The notes under the pieces were generated by a model. The model was not told where the DNA came from. It made no database searches and saw only the letters and a list, made by a program, of their open reading frames with translations. Positions 41,069-50,784 of a DNA stretch of 64,000 bases are shown here, in pieces (positions within the stretch are counted from its first letter, which is position 1; each line of letters opens with the position of its first letter). The DNA comes from Acidithiobacillus marinus. Its GTDB lineage: Bacteria; Pseudomonadota; Gammaproteobacteria; Acidithiobacillales; Acidithiobacillaceae. The stretch spans positions 124,001-188,000 of the forward strand of contig NZ_MXAV01000034.1 of assembly GCF_002847505.1 (NCBI RefSeq), in the 5' to 3' direction. The position numbers were made by a program, and so were the translations under genes.

Positions 41069-42988
41069 ATGCCAGTGACCATGACAGACTGGTCAGAAAA
41101 TCTCGGGCAGAACGGAGCCTTGGCGCAGCGTCTGCCGCAGTTTCGGGCGCGTGTCCAACAGCAGGACATGGCTGCGCAGGTTGCCCAGACCTTGCAGCAA
41201 GGCGGGGTGGCTTTGATAGAAGCCGGCACCGGTACCGGAAAAACCTTTGCCTATTTGTTGCCGGCCATGCTCTCGGGACGCAAGGTACTGGTTTCCACCG
41301 GCAGCAAGGCCCTGCAAGACCAGATTCTGGAAAAGGATATACCCGTGCTTCTGGAAGTCGTCGGAAAACCGCTGCAGGTCAGTCGCCTCAAGGGCCGCTC
41401 GAATTATTTGTGCCTGCATCGTTTGCAGCGCTTCAGCAGCGAGGGGGTGGCTCCGCTCCTGGCTGCCCCTCTCGCCAGAATTGTGGATTGGGCGGGCCGC
41501 ACCCGTGCAGGAGACGTTGCCGAAGTCGGCGGCATTCCGGAAGACTCTGGGGTCTGGCCCCTGGTGACCTCCACCCGGGATAATTGTCTGGGCAGTGACT
41601 GCCCCGATTATCAGCGTTGTCATGTGGTGGAAGCGCGGCGCAAAGCCCAGGAGGCCGATGTGCTGGTAGTCAATCATCACCTGCTGTTTTCCGATCTGGC
41701 GCTCAAGGCCAACGGGATGGGCGATCTGCTGCCCCGGGTGGAGGCGATGATTCTCGATGAGGCCCATCAGGTGCTGGATTTGGCGGGCCGCTATTTTGGC
41801 CGCCAGCTCAGTAGTCATCAGCTCTGGGACTGGGCCAGAGACAGTCGCAGTGAAGCATTAGCTGAGGCATCTGACGATGCTGCGCTGCTGCAGGCTGCAG
41901 CCGAACTCGAAAAAGCGACCAGCGCATGGCGCAGTGCGTTGGGTTCTGGAGAAGACCGCGTACCCTGGTCACTGGTCCCCGGTTCTCCACCTCAGGCTGC
42001 CTTTATGCTGGTCTATCAGGCAGTCAGTACCTTGCAGCAATGCTTGCAGCAGGCTTCTGCCCGAGGTAAGGGGCTGGAACAGTGCGCAGCACGTGGTGCG
42101 ATTATGCTGGACAGTGTGGCATTTTTTATGCGCCATGACGCCGCAGAGATGGTTTTCTGGATGGAAAAGAAAACCCGGACGGTGCAGTTGCACGCGACGC
42201 CACTGGATGTGGCTCCGCCCCTGCAAAAATATTTGCTGGAACCCGTTGAGGCCGTGATCATGGCCAGTGCCACCCTCCGGGTAGGGGGCAGTTTCGCCAA
42301 TACGGAAAGAGCACTGGGGCTGAGTGGCGCACAGACCTTTGCGGCAGCGTCGCCTTTCGATTATGCCCGACAATCTCTGCTCTATCTGCCCTCGGGCCTT
42401 CCCGAGCCCAACCTCCCTCATTATACCCGTGCATGTCTGGAAGCGGCCATTCCCGTGATTCAAGCTTGCGGTGGCCGTACTTTCATGCTTTTTACCAGTC
42501 ATCGCGCCCTGCAGGAAGCCGCAGCGCATTTGCCGCATGCTTTGGACTTTCCGGTGCTGGTGCAGGGCAGTATGCCGCGTTCGCGCTTGCTGGATCGCTT
42601 TCGCAGTTTGGGAAATGCCGTCCTGCTGGGCGCGGCCAGTTTCTGGGAGGGGGTGGATGTGCAGGGCGAAGCCCTGTCCTGCGTCATTATCGATAAACTG
42701 CCTTTTGCCAGCCCCTCCGATCCGATTTTGCGGGCACGTACTGAGCAATGTCAGTCCGTCGGTGGTGATCCTTTCCGGGAACTGCAGATTCCCCAGGCGG
42801 TGATCGCCCTGCGCCAGGGGGTGGGACGCTTGATTCGCTCGGAAAATGACCGGGGTATCCTGATGTTGTGCGATCCCCGTCTGCGCAGCAAAGGATATGG
42901 AAAAATTTTCCTGGACAGCCTGCCACCCATGCGCCGGGTGACGGACCTGCTTGCCGTGCAGCAGTTCTGGCAGGATGCCGCGTCATGA
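41069..42988 (+). CDS. ATP-dependent DNA helicase of the DinG/YoaA family
   Basis: A 639-residue XPD-like superfamily 2 helicase: Walker A AGTGTGKT (residues 52-59), DEAH box at D230-H233, and between them iron-sulfur cysteines (YLCLHR and NCLGSDCPDYQRCH) for the [4Fe-4S] cluster found in DinG, YoaA and XPD. The length is like YoaA (636). C-terminal motifs include GAASFWEGVD and QGVGRLIRS. It unwinds 5'-3' and acts in replication repair. It overlaps tsaB by 4 bp. Confidence 0.92.
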   Translation: MPVTMTDWSENLGQNGALAQRLPQFRARVQQQDMAAQVAQTLQQGGVALIEAGTGTGKTFAYLLPAMLSGRKVLVSTGSKALQDQILEKDIPVLLEVVGKPLQVSRLKGRSNYLCLHRLQRFSSEGVAPLLAAPLARIVDWAGRTRAGDVAEVGGIPEDSGVWPLVTSTRDNCLGSDCPDYQRCHVVEARRKAQEADVLVVNHHLLFSDLALKANGMGDLLPRVEAMILDEAHQVLDLAGRYFGRQLSSHQLWDWARDSRSEALAEASDDAALLQAAAELEKATSAWRSALGSGEDRVPWSLVPGSPPQAAFMLVYQAVSTLQQCLQQASARGKGLEQCAARGAIMLDSVAFFMRHDAAEMVFWMEKKTRTVQLHATPLDVAPPLQKYLLEPVEAVIMASATLRVGGSFANTERALGLSGAQTFAAASPFDYARQSLLYLPSGLPEPNLPHYTRACLEAAIPVIQACGGRTFMLFTSHRALQEAAAHLPHALDFPVLVQGSMPRSRLLDRFRSLGNAVLLGAASFWEGVDVQGEALSCVIIDKLPFASPSDPILRARTEQCQSVGGDPFRELQIPQAVIALRQGVGRLIRSENDRGILMLCDPRLRSKGYGKIFLDSLPPMRRVTDLLAVQQFWQDAAS

Positions 42989-43659
42989 GTAATCCGGTGC
43001 TTCTGGCCATGGATACGGCTACCGAGGCTTGCTCCGTGGCGATCAATGGCCCCGCCGGGCTGGTTGAGGAATGTCAGGTGCTGGCCAATGCCCACAGTCA
43101 AATTCTCTTGCCCATGATCACCCGGGTATTGCAGCGCGCCGGTTTGCAGCTTGCCGATGTGCAGGCCATTGCCTGCGGCGTAGGGCCGGGTGGCTTTACC
43201 GGCGTGCGTATTGGCGTGAGTACCGCGCAGGCTCTGGCAATAGCCCGGGGCTTGCCGGTTTATCCGGTTTCCAGCTTGCAGGCTTTGGCGGCAGGCATTG
43301 CCCAGCCCCGAGTGCTGGCCGCCCTGGATGCTCGTAAAGGCGAAGTGTATGCCGCTGAGTATGTGCAGGATGCCGACGGCTTACCCGTATTGCAGGGAGC
43401 AGAGCGGGTTTGCCCGCCGGCGGCGGTGTCCTGGCCCAGCGAGGGATTGTATTGGGGAGTGGGCTCGGCCTGGCCCTTGTACCATTCCTGCTGGCAACAG
43501 GAAAACATGCTCGGCTGGACGCAAGACCATTACCCCCAGGCCGCCGCCGTCCTGCGTCTGGCCAGCGCCCGTCAGGCCAGAGGCGATGCCGGTTGCGCGG
43601 CTGCCCAGCTGGAACCCCATTACATCCGGCCATTTTTGCCGGAGGACCAGCAAAAATGA
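42985..43659 (+). CDS. tsaB: tRNA t6A biosynthesis protein TsaB
   Basis: A 224-residue ASKHA-fold protein with LAMDTATEACSVAI at the N-terminus and the ACGVGPGGFTGVRIG motif around residues 67-81. TsaB is the scaffold of the TsaBDE complex that makes threonylcarbamoyl-adenosine at position 37 of ANN-decoding tRNAs. The ATGA overlaps at both ends place it between the helicase and rimI genes in one operon. Confidence 0.94.
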   Translation: MSNPVLLAMDTATEACSVAINGPAGLVEECQVLANAHSQILLPMITRVLQRAGLQLADVQAIACGVGPGGFTGVRIGVSTAQALAIARGLPVYPVSSLQALAAGIAQPRVLAALDARKGEVYAAEYVQDADGLPVLQGAERVCPPAAVSWPSEGLYWGVGSAWPLYHSCWQQENMLGWTQDHYPQAAAVLRLASARQARGDAGCAAAQLEPHYIRPFLPEDQQK

Positions 43660-44126
43660 ACCTGCGTCCCATGCTGGCAGAAGATCTGGATGCGGTAGCG
43701 GCTCTGGAATCCCATATTTCTCCGGGACCCTGGACTCGGGGGATATTCCGGGACTGTATCCAGGCCGGTTATGATGCCTGGGTCATGGATGACGAAGCGA
43801 GTCAGCTGATTGCCTTTGGCGTGCTCTCAACGGGCGCGGCAGAAGCGCATGTTCTCAATCTGGGGGTAAGTCCGACTTTGCGACGGCGGGGCTATGGTCG
43901 CAAAATGCTCATGCACCTGCTCGGGCGTGCCGCACAGTTGGGAGCGGAGCGGGCCTTTCTGGAAGTCAGGGTCTCCAATGTCGCGGCCCAGCAGCTTTAT
44001 CGTTCCGTCGGCTTTCATGAAATTGGAGTACGCTTGAATTATTATCGCAATACCGAAGGTCGCGAGGATGCACTGGTCCTTTCTCTGCCACTGCTGCGCG
44101 ATGTCCGTTTTTTCAAAGAAGGTTAA
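43656..44126 (+). CDS. rimI: Ribosomal protein S18-alanine N-acetyltransferase RimI
   Basis: A 156-residue GNAT acetyltransferase with the acetyl-CoA loop [16 protein letters not shown] and the C-terminal [23 protein letters not shown] segment typical of RimI. It acetylates the N-terminus of ribosomal protein S18. The tsaB-rimI pair is common in proteobacteria. Confidence 0.92.
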   Translation: MNLRPMLAEDLDAVAALESHISPGPWTRGIFRDCIQAGYDAWVMDDEASQLIAFGVLSTGAAEAHVLNLGVSPTLRRRGYGRKMLMHLLGRAAQLGAERAFLEVRVSNVAAQQLYRSVGFHEIGVRLNYYRNTEGREDALVLSLPLLRDVRFFKEG

Positions 44127-44131
44127 AAATT

Positions 44132-45754
44132 ATGTCTTCCTCTCCTGAAGCGGTAGAGTCGACGGCGGAGGCATTCCTGGATGCCATCCAGCGCCGCCGG
44201 ACTTTTGCCATTATTTCCCATCCTGACGCGGGTAAGACCACCCTGACCGAAAAACTGCTGCTCTTTGGTGGTGCCATTCAGCTCGCAGGAACCGTCAAGG
44301 CCCGCAAAAGCAGCCGCCATGCCACCAGCGACTGGATGGCCATCGAAAAAAATCGCGGTATTTCAGTGGCCAGCTCGGTGATGCAATTTGAATATGCGGA
44401 TCATGTCATCAATTTGCTGGATACCCCAGGTCACCAGGATTTTTCCGAGGACACTTATCGGGTGCTGACCGCCGTGGATTCGGCCCTGATGGTGATTGAT
44501 GGCGGTAATGGTGTGGAAGCCCAGACCATCAAACTGCTGGAAGTCTGCCGCTTGCGCGATACCCCCATCATTACCTTCATGAACAAGTTTGACCGGGAAA
44601 GCCGGGATCCTACCGAGCTCATGGATGAAGTGGAGTCGGTGCTGGGAATTCAGTGCGCTCCCGTCACCTGGCCCATTGGCATGGGGAAACGCTTTCGCGG
44701 CGTCTATCATCTGCTGCGCGATGAGGTGCTGGTGTTCGCTCCCGGTGAAGAAACCCGGGACCAACAACTGGAACGCATCGCCGGTCTGGATAATCCCGAA
44801 CTGGATCGCCGTTTTCCCGAAGAAATGCCGGAGTTGCGCGAGCAGGTGGAACTGCTGCGCGCCGCATCAAACCCCTTCTGTCTGGAGGATTTTCTGGAAG
44901 GTCAGCAGACGCCGGTATTTTTTGGCTCGGCCATCAACAACTTCGGGGTGCGTGAGTTGCTGGGCGCGTTGATTGACTGGGCCCCCTCACCCCGTTCCCG
45001 CCCGACTACCGGGCGCGAGGTCAGCCCTGAAGAAACGGCTTTCAGTGGCTTTGTGTTCAAGATCCAGGCGAACATGGACCCTCAGCATCGCGATCGGGTC
45101 GCCTTTTTGCGGGTGTGTTCCGGACATTTTCAGCGGGGCATGAAAATCCGCCATCTGCGGCTGGGCCGGGACATTCAGGTGCATAATCCCATCACCTTCC
45201 TCGCCCAGGAGCGGGAGTTGGTAGAAGATGCTTATGCCGGGGACATCATCGGTTTGCATAACCACGGGAGCATTCAGATCGGAGATAGTTTCAGTCAGGG
45301 TGAGGCCTTGCAATTTACCGGGATTCCTTATTTTGCACCGGAATTGTTTCGTCGGGTGCGGCTGCGCAATCCCCTGAAAGCCAAGCAGTTGCAAAAAGGT
45401 TTGCAGCAGTTGGCAGAAGAGGGGGCCACCCAGGTATTCAAGCCCTTGCAGGGGGGTGACATGATCCTGGGCGCCGTTGGGGTGCTACAGTTTGATGTGG
45501 TCGCCGAACGCCTGAAAGGCGAATACGCGGTGGAAGCCCTCTTTGATCCGGTTACGGTGCAGACCGCACGCTGGATTCACTGTGAGGATCCGAAAATGCT
45601 CGCAGAGTTTACCCGCAAGCATGAAGAACAATTGGCCGAAGACGCGGGTGGGCGTTTGGCCTATCTGGCACCGTCCCAGGTAAATCTGGATTTGACCATG
45701 GAGCGCTGGCCGCAGGTGGTCTTCCATGCCACTCGGGAACATGCCGATACCTGA
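44132..45754 (+). CDS. prfC: Peptide chain release factor 3
   Basis: A 540-residue translational GTPase: G1 SHPDAGKT (29-36), the [10 protein letters not shown]3 motif, NKFDRE G4, and a C-terminal RF3 domain ([19 protein letters not shown]). Length fits RF3 (~529). RF3 releases RF1/RF2 after termination. It lies 5 bp after rimI. The N-terminus has ~10 extra residues compared with E. coli. Confidence 0.96.
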   Translation: MSSSPEAVESTAEAFLDAIQRRRTFAIISHPDAGKTTLTEKLLLFGGAIQLAGTVKARKSSRHATSDWMAIEKNRGISVASSVMQFEYADHVINLLDTPGHQDFSEDTYRVLTAVDSALMVIDGGNGVEAQTIKLLEVCRLRDTPIITFMNKFDRESRDPTELMDEVESVLGIQCAPVTWPIGMGKRFRGVYHLLRDEVLVFAPGEETRDQQLERIAGLDNPELDRRFPEEMPELREQVELLRAASNPFCLEDFLEGQQTPVFFGSAINNFGVRELLGALIDWAPSPRSRPTTGREVSPEETAFSGFVFKIQANMDPQHRDRVAFLRVCSGHFQRGMKIRHLRLGRDIQVHNPITFLAQERELVEDAYAGDIIGLHNHGSIQIGDSFSQGEALQFTGIPYFAPELFRRVRLRNPLKAKQLQKGLQQLAEEGATQVFKPLQGGDMILGAVGVLQFDVVAERLKGEYAVEALFDPVTVQTARWIHCEDPKMLAEFTRKHEEQLAEDAGGRLAYLAPSQVNLDLTMERWPQVVFHATREHADT

Positions 45755-45775
45755 CAGTTCTGCCAAGGAGTTGAA

Positions 45776-46255
45776 ATGAAAGCAGCCAAAATGAGCTTGT
45801 TTTTGTTACTTGCCGCCCTGCCAGTACTGGCGGCGGCGGAAGATATGGAATCTCTGCGCGATCAGGCCGAAACGGATCCGGTTGCCCTGCACCATCTGCA
45901 GGATCTGGCTCAGGGCGATCATGCCGAAGCGGCATTTTACCTGGGGACGCTTTATGCACCGCGTATTACCCGCAAGGAAGTGACTGTCACCAAAAGCTGG
46001 CCGGAAGCCTTGCACTGGTATCGCAAGGCGGCCCGGTTGGGATTGGCAAAGGCGGATTTTGATCTTGGACTGGCCTACGAAAAAGGCTTGGGGGTGCACA
46101 AGGACCCCCAGCGGGCCCAGATCTACTTTGACCGGATGGCCCATATCGCCGAAGTGGAAACCGCTCTGCCCCACGATAAGGAGGCTGCGTCCCGCAGCGT
46201 TGGTCCCCATGGCGTTTCCTCTGAGTCGTCGGGGATTTCTCGGGAGGGCAGTTAG
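45776..46255 (+). CDS. Secreted Sel1-repeat protein
   Basis: A 159-residue protein with a signal peptide (residues 1-~21, LPVLAAAE) and two Sel1-type repeats (AEAAFYLGTLY...WYRKAARLG and AKADFDLGLAYEKGLGVHKD...). The last ~25 residues are Ser/Gly-rich. Sel1 repeats bind protein partners; it is likely periplasmic. It follows prfC at 21 bp with AAGGAG. Confidence 0.8.
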   Translation: MKAAKMSLFLLLAALPVLAAAEDMESLRDQAETDPVALHHLQDLAQGDHAEAAFYLGTLYAPRITRKEVTVTKSWPEALHWYRKAARLGLAKADFDLGLAYEKGLGVHKDPQRAQIYFDRMAHIAEVETALPHDKEAASRSVGPHGVSSESSGISREGS

Positions 46256-46307
46256 ATCACCACGTCCGTGGATGGGGTCACTGCTAGGTAAGGGGCGATA
46301 CCAGCAT

Positions 46308-46421
46308 TTATTTTTTGCGGATCAACACCAGGACGACAATACCAAAAAATATCAGGCCGCCAGCCAGAGCCAATAAAACCATAGGATTGCTCAAGCCGGC
46401 AAAGGGACTTGCGCCGTACAT
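46308..46421 (-). CDS. Small single-span membrane protein (37 residues)
   Basis: An ATG-started 37-codon frame with an excellent ribosome-binding site (AGGAG, 7 bp upstream on the minus strand). The peptide is one hydrophobic helix (residues ~13-33, PMVLLALAGGLIFFGIVVLV) ended by RKK, so it should sit in the inner membrane with the C-terminus inside. It lies 68 bp downstream of comM. Function unknown; such peptides often belong to larger membrane complexes. Confidence 0.65.
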   Translation of the reverse strand: MYGASPFAGLSNPMVLLALAGGLIFFGIVVLVLIRKK

Positions 46422-46489
46422 AACCTGCTCCTGTGTCTAAAAAACCAGCTTTTATCTGTGTAAATCTTTGTTTTTTTAACCGTTAGTGA

Positions 46490-48001
46490 CTACTGCCTGA
46501 GATGCTGTGCCAAACGCCGATACTGAATAGCCTCGGCCAGGTGTTGGGTTTGTATGACCGCACTGGCTTCCAGATCGGCAATGCTCCGGGCGATCCGTAA
46601 AATACGGTGATAACCCCGGGCTGACAGATGCAGAGTGTCCGCAGCGCGAGCCAGTAAACGGCTCCCTTCAGATGGTAAAGCACAATGCGCGTCCAGCGCC
46701 TCCCCCTGAAGTTGGGCATTACGCCCGGATTGGCGTTGCCACTGTATATCGATGGCAGCGCTGATCCGCTCTCGCCAATAGGCAGAGTTTTCGCCCTGGG
46801 GGGCGTTTTGCAGCATCTCCACCGGCAGGGCCGGGACTTCCACTTGAATGTCCATGCGATCCAGCAGGGGGCCGGACAGGCGGCTGCGATATTGGGCAAT
46901 TTGCGCTGGCGTACAAACGCAAGGCTGGCGAGGATGGCCGAGATTGCCGCAAGGGCAGGGATTCATGGCGGCAATCAGTTGAAAGCGGGCGGGAAAGGTA
47001 CTTTGGCGGGCAGCCCGGGAAATATGAATTTCCCCGGATTCCAGGGGTTCCCGCAACACTTCCAGCACGCTGCGGGAAAACTCGGGCATTTCGTCGAGGA
47101 AGAGAATGCCTTGATGGGCCATGCTGATCTCTCCGGGACGGGGCTGTGAGCCCCCACCCACCAATGCCGCCGAAGAAGCACTGTGATGGGGAGAACGAAA
47201 GGGACGCTGTCCCCAGCGTTGTACATCAAAACCGCCACTTTGCAGACTATGAATGGCCGCGACTTCCAGGGCTTCATGACGGCGCAGGGGGGGTAACAGC
47301 CCCGGCAGACGCGCAGCCAGCATGCTTTTCCCGGTACCCGGTGGCCCGGAAAGGAGAATATGGTGCCCACCTACGGCGGCAATGATCAGCGCGCGCTTGG
47401 CTGTCTCCTGACCGCGCACGTCGCGTAAGTCCGGGTAAGGGGTGGTATCCGCAGAGATGCCGTCCTCGGACGTTGTTTCGGAAATCTTCTCAGTTCCGCG
47501 TAGGTGTGCCACGGCTTCGGCAAGGTTATGGCAGGCAAAAACCGGGGCAGACCGGGCCAAAGCGGCCTCTATGGCATTGCCGACAGGCAGCAGTAGGGCA
47601 TGTCCGGCAGTGCCGGCAGCCAGGCTATTGGAGAGGGCGCCGGTCACTGGCCGCAGGCTGCCATCCAGGGCCAGTTCGCCGATCATCTCCAGCTGTTCCA
47701 GGGCCTTTAATGGTATCTGCCCACTGGCGGCGAGGATGCCGATGGCAATGGGCAGATCGAAGCGTCCGCCATCCTTGGGCAGATCGGCGGGAGCCAGATT
47801 GACGACCATGCGCCGCGCGGGAAATTCAAAGCCGCTGTTCTGGATCGCGGAGCGTACCCGGTCCCGGGATTCCTTGACGGCGGTTTCGGCCAGCCCGACT
47901 ACGGCAAAGGTGGGCAGACCGGGTCCCAGATCACACTCTACGGCCACTGCCGCAGCGTGAACGCCGGTGAGGGCGCGACTCTGGACAATCGCCAGGGGCA
48001 A
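46490..48001 (-). CDS. comM: ComM/YifB-type AAA+ helicase (Mg-chelatase-like)
   Basis: A 503-residue protein with the N-terminal Lon-like ChlI domain (GLPTFAVVGLAETAVKESRDRVRSAI, without protease serine function), Walker A GPPGTGKS (219-226), Walker B LFLDEMPEF, and the C-terminal Mg-chelatase helical domain. ComM is a branch-migration helicase in natural transformation. It starts with TTG (48001) preceded by AAGGA; family N-terminus MPLAIVQSRALTGV supports this. It follows ubiK at 5 bp. Confidence 0.92.
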   Translation of the reverse strand: MPLAIVQSRALTGVHAAAVAVECDLGPGLPTFAVVGLAETAVKESRDRVRSAIQNSGFEFPARRMVVNLAPADLPKDGGRFDLPIAIGILAASGQIPLKALEQLEMIGELALDGSLRPVTGALSNSLAAGTAGHALLLPVGNAIEAALARSAPVFACHNLAEAVAHLRGTEKISETTSEDGISADTTPYPDLRDVRGQETAKRALIIAAVGGHHILLSGPPGTGKSMLAARLPGLLPPLRRHEALEVAAIHSLQSGGFDVQRWGQRPFRSPHHSASSAALVGGGSQPRPGEISMAHQGILFLDEMPEFSRSVLEVLREPLESGEIHISRAARQSTFPARFQLIAAMNPCPCGNLGHPRQPCVCTPAQIAQYRSRLSGPLLDRMDIQVEVPALPVEMLQNAPQGENSAYWRERISAAIDIQWQRQSGRNAQLQGEALDAHCALPSEGSRLLARAADTLHLSARGYHRILRIARSIADLEASAVIQTQHLAEAIQYRRLAQHLRQ

Positions 48002-48006
48002 GCGCT

Positions 48007-48270
48007 TCAGTCCTTGGCGGTATGTTCGTCCAGCGCGGCCTTGGGGGCCACGGTATCGAGGCGGGCTTCCAGGGCGGCAACCCGGGCTGCCAGTCGGGAG
48101 AGTAGCTCCTGCTGAATGTCAAATTCATCGCGGGTAACCAGATCCAGGCGATCCAGGGCATTGGAAAGAATGGCCCGGGCCTGTTTGTCCACATCTTCCT
48201 TGACGGTACCCAGGCGGGCAAAGGCGTCTCCAAAGGCGGCAGCAATATCATCAGCGATACGGTGTTGCAT
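48007..48270 (-). CDS. ubiK: Ubiquinone biosynthesis accessory factor UbiK
   Basis: An 87-residue BMFP-family protein, a long coiled coil (residues ~35-75, heptads with LLSRLAARVAALEARLD). UbiK binds UbiJ and helps the late steps of ubiquinone synthesis in the soluble Ubi metabolon. The clustering with two UbiH-type monooxygenases just upstream on the same strand agrees. Confidence 0.88.
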   Translation of the reverse strand: MQHRIADDIAAAFGDAFARLGTVKEDVDKQARAILSNALDRLDLVTRDEFDIQQELLSRLAARVAALEARLDTVAPKAALDEHTAKD

Positions 48271-48281
48271 GGTAGTTCTCC

Positions 48282-49478
48282 TTAAAGGCCCATGGCCTGA
48301 CGGATGAGAAAGCGTTTGACCGGAGGCAACAGCCCTGTTCCCAGCATTCCCAGGTCGCGCAGACGGGCGAGCCCACGACTGCGGTTGGAAAAGAGGTGAC
48401 TGAGGGCGCCACAGGTCATGACATTGACCAGATTATCAGGGCGTCGCGCTCTTTGATAGCGGTGCAATGCTGGTCTGTCTCCCCAATCTTCATGTCGTGC
48501 GCGCGCTTCCTGAATGCTTTGGGCCAGCGCTGTGACATCTCGGAAGCCCAGATTGACGCCGAGGCCCGCCAAGGGATGCACGCCATGGGCACTGTCTCCC
48601 AGGACCACGCAGCGGTCACCCGTATAGCGGCTGCTATGCAGACCCGACAGGGGATAACTGTTGCGCTCGCCGATACGCACAAAATGCCCCAGTTGCGGCC
48701 CAAAGGCCTGATGAAAAGCCGCCAAAAACGCGGCATCGTCCATCTGCATCAGCCGCCTTGCCAGGGCATGTTTGGCACTCCAGACGATGGATGCCCGGGG
48801 ATGCCCGGCGCTGTCGGGACTGAAGGGCAGGACTGCCAGCGGGCCGGTAGGGAGAAAACGCTGATAGGCGATCCCGCGATGGGGTTTTTCCATCCACACC
48901 GTCGCGGTGATGGCATCCTGGCCATAGGCCTCCTGAAAAACCGGGGCCTGGATAAGCTGTTTGCGCAGCAGTGACTGGCGACCTTCGGCAATGGCAAGGA
49001 GGGTCGTTCCATAGCTGCTTTCCCGGGATGTGCTGCTGGTGCTGATGTGCATATGCTCCTGGTCCGCCCAGGCGGTGCTGATTTCCTGCCCAAAAAAAAC
49101 CGCCACCCCTTGTTCGGCGAGTGCGGCATGAAGCAATTGCTCCAGGCGACGGTTTTCGACGATGTGTCCGAGAAAACTTTCTCCTGCTTCTTCTGCATCC
49201 AGATGAATGCTGCCAGTGGTTTCAGCGTCCCAGACCCGCATTCTTTCCACAGCGCTACCCAATGTTGCCACGTCAATGCCGATTGTCTGCAAAAAGCGCC
49301 CCGAACCGGCAGCAACCAGGCTGGCACGTTCATACTTGTCGGGCAGGGCACAAATGGCTTGGGGACGTTTTTCAAAAACAGCGACCCGCAGCCCAGTCTG
49401 CTGGACCGCAAGGGCCAGGCTGGCCCCTACCATGCCGGCACCGGAAATAATCAGATCGTAATGGGGATCAGCGGACAT
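48282..49478 (-). CDS. UbiH/UbiF/UbiI-family FAD monooxygenase (second of two)
   Basis: A 398-residue flavin-dependent aromatic hydroxylase: dinucleotide motif SGAGMVGASLAL near residue 14, and the C-terminal FAD motif VLGDSAHGVHPLAGLGVNLGFRD. These enzymes hydroxylate the ubiquinone ring at C1, C5 or C6; which position cannot be read here. Start ATG 49478 overlaps the end of the paralogue upstream by 11 bp; a longer open frame to 49511 is inside that gene. Confidence 0.88.
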   Translation of the reverse strand: MSADPHYDLIISGAGMVGASLALAVQQTGLRVAVFEKRPQAICALPDKYERASLVAAGSGRFLQTIGIDVATLGSAVERMRVWDAETTGSIHLDAEEAGESFLGHIVENRRLEQLLHAALAEQGVAVFFGQEISTAWADQEHMHISTSSTSRESSYGTTLLAIAEGRQSLLRKQLIQAPVFQEAYGQDAITATVWMEKPHRGIAYQRFLPTGPLAVLPFSPDSAGHPRASIVWSAKHALARRLMQMDDAAFLAAFHQAFGPQLGHFVRIGERNSYPLSGLHSSRYTGDRCVVLGDSAHGVHPLAGLGVNLGFRDVTALAQSIQEARARHEDWGDRPALHRYQRARRPDNLVNVMTCGALSHLFSNRSRGLARLRDLGMLGTGLLPPVKRFLIRQAMGL

Positions 49479-50697
49479 GGGCGGGCGCTCTTTGCAAATC
49501 GGGAATGACACTGCCGGGGGGCAGACGAATGCCAGCCAGTCGCGCTGCCAGCTCGCGTTTGCCCAGGGTGCTTTGCTCCAGCAGGGCCAATGCGGCAGCG
49601 CGTGCTACACGAAGAGGAAAACGGGGGTTGCTGAACAGGCGATTCATGGCTTCGGTAAACGCGATGGTTTCCAGTCGGTCACGCCGGCGAATACGGACAT
49701 AATCCTCCAGCAATCGTCTGCTGCCGGGATCCTGACCCGCGGCGGCGGCTTCTCGAAGCAGAGCGGCAAGGGTAATGACATCGCGCAAACCCAGATTGTA
49801 ACCCTGACCTGCAATAGGATGCAGTGTCTGGGCAGCATTGCCCACCAGAGCCAGACGTTGGCCGGGTTGTGCCCAAAGACGCTGGAAAAACAGGGGATAC
49901 ACACTGCGCGGGCTGGCCGCGACCAAGGGGGGCAGCTGAGGCGGGCGCTGGCGGTTCAAGGCTTCCAGAAAAGCGCCATCATGAAGATCCATGACCTGAC
50001 TGGCGGCACCTGGACGCAAGCTCCAGACGATGGAGAACTGTTGTTGACCAAAGGGCAGGAAGGCCAGCGGCCCACTTTCCTGAAAGTGCTCAAAGGCGAT
50101 ACCAGCAAGGGGTTCGCGGGGGGTGACGGTGGCGACAATGGCATGGCGATTATGATCCCAGCCCATGCGTTGCAGGGACGCCAGACGGGCGAGCCCACCA
50201 TGTCCACCATCGGCGACCACCGCCAGCGCCGTTTCCACCCGCAGGTCCGGCCAGTCCAGTTGCAGGCGATCAGGAAACCATTGCAGGGCTTCCAGAGGAC
50301 CGGCGGCCACCTGCTGGACAGCTGGATTCTGGGCCAGAGGGAGCGCCAGTGCTGTCTGTAGGGTGTTCAGCCCGGCCACTTCCCCCAGGCGCTGTTCGGG
50401 CGCGTCGAGTAGCTGGTGCTCAAGACGAACCCGACCGGTAAGGCCTTGCTGGGTAATCTGCACGGTTTTGATGGCAGCCGCACCGGACAGAGGCATTTCC
50501 ACCCCCAGATGGCTCAGCAGACGCCGACTGCCCAGGGCCAGAGCCACTGTTCGGTCCTGATGTGCTGGACGGACTTGCTGCAGGGGAAAGGTGTCGACAA
50601 TCAGTACCTTGAGGGCGATTTCACCCAGGGCCAATGCCAGACTGTGCGCCACAGGGCCATTGCCGAGGATGGTAATATCGGCAGTCAGGCTACGCAT
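49468..50697 (-). CDS. ubiH: UbiH-type FAD monooxygenase (first of two)
   Basis: A 409-residue flavin hydroxylase of the same family: N-terminal ITILGNGPVAHSLALAL and C-terminal LVGNAAQTLHPIAGQGYNLGLRD. Start at ATG 50697 behind GGAGA; the frame is open to 51345, but that part lies opposite tatD and has no family match. The two paralogues differ clearly, so each likely hydroxylates a different ring position. UbiH is my guess for this one; it is not proven. Confidence 0.86.
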   Translation of the reverse strand: MRSLTADITILGNGPVAHSLALALGEIALKVLIVDTFPLQQVRPAHQDRTVALALGSRRLLSHLGVEMPLSGAAAIKTVQITQQGLTGRVRLEHQLLDAPEQRLGEVAGLNTLQTALALPLAQNPAVQQVAAGPLEALQWFPDRLQLDWPDLRVETALAVVADGGHGGLARLASLQRMGWDHNRHAIVATVTPREPLAGIAFEHFQESGPLAFLPFGQQQFSIVWSLRPGAASQVMDLHDGAFLEALNRQRPPQLPPLVAASPRSVYPLFFQRLWAQPGQRLALVGNAAQTLHPIAGQGYNLGLRDVITLAALLREAAAAGQDPGSRRLLEDYVRIRRRDRLETIAFTEAMNRLFSNPRFPLRVARAAALALLEQSTLGKRELAARLAGIRLPPGSVIPDLQRAPAHVR

Positions 50698-50784
50698 GAT
50701 TTCTCCAGCATTTGAGCATATCCTGCCATTTAAGACCAAGATGAGTCTGGCGGCAAGTCGTGGATGGAGGATATTGACAGGAAA

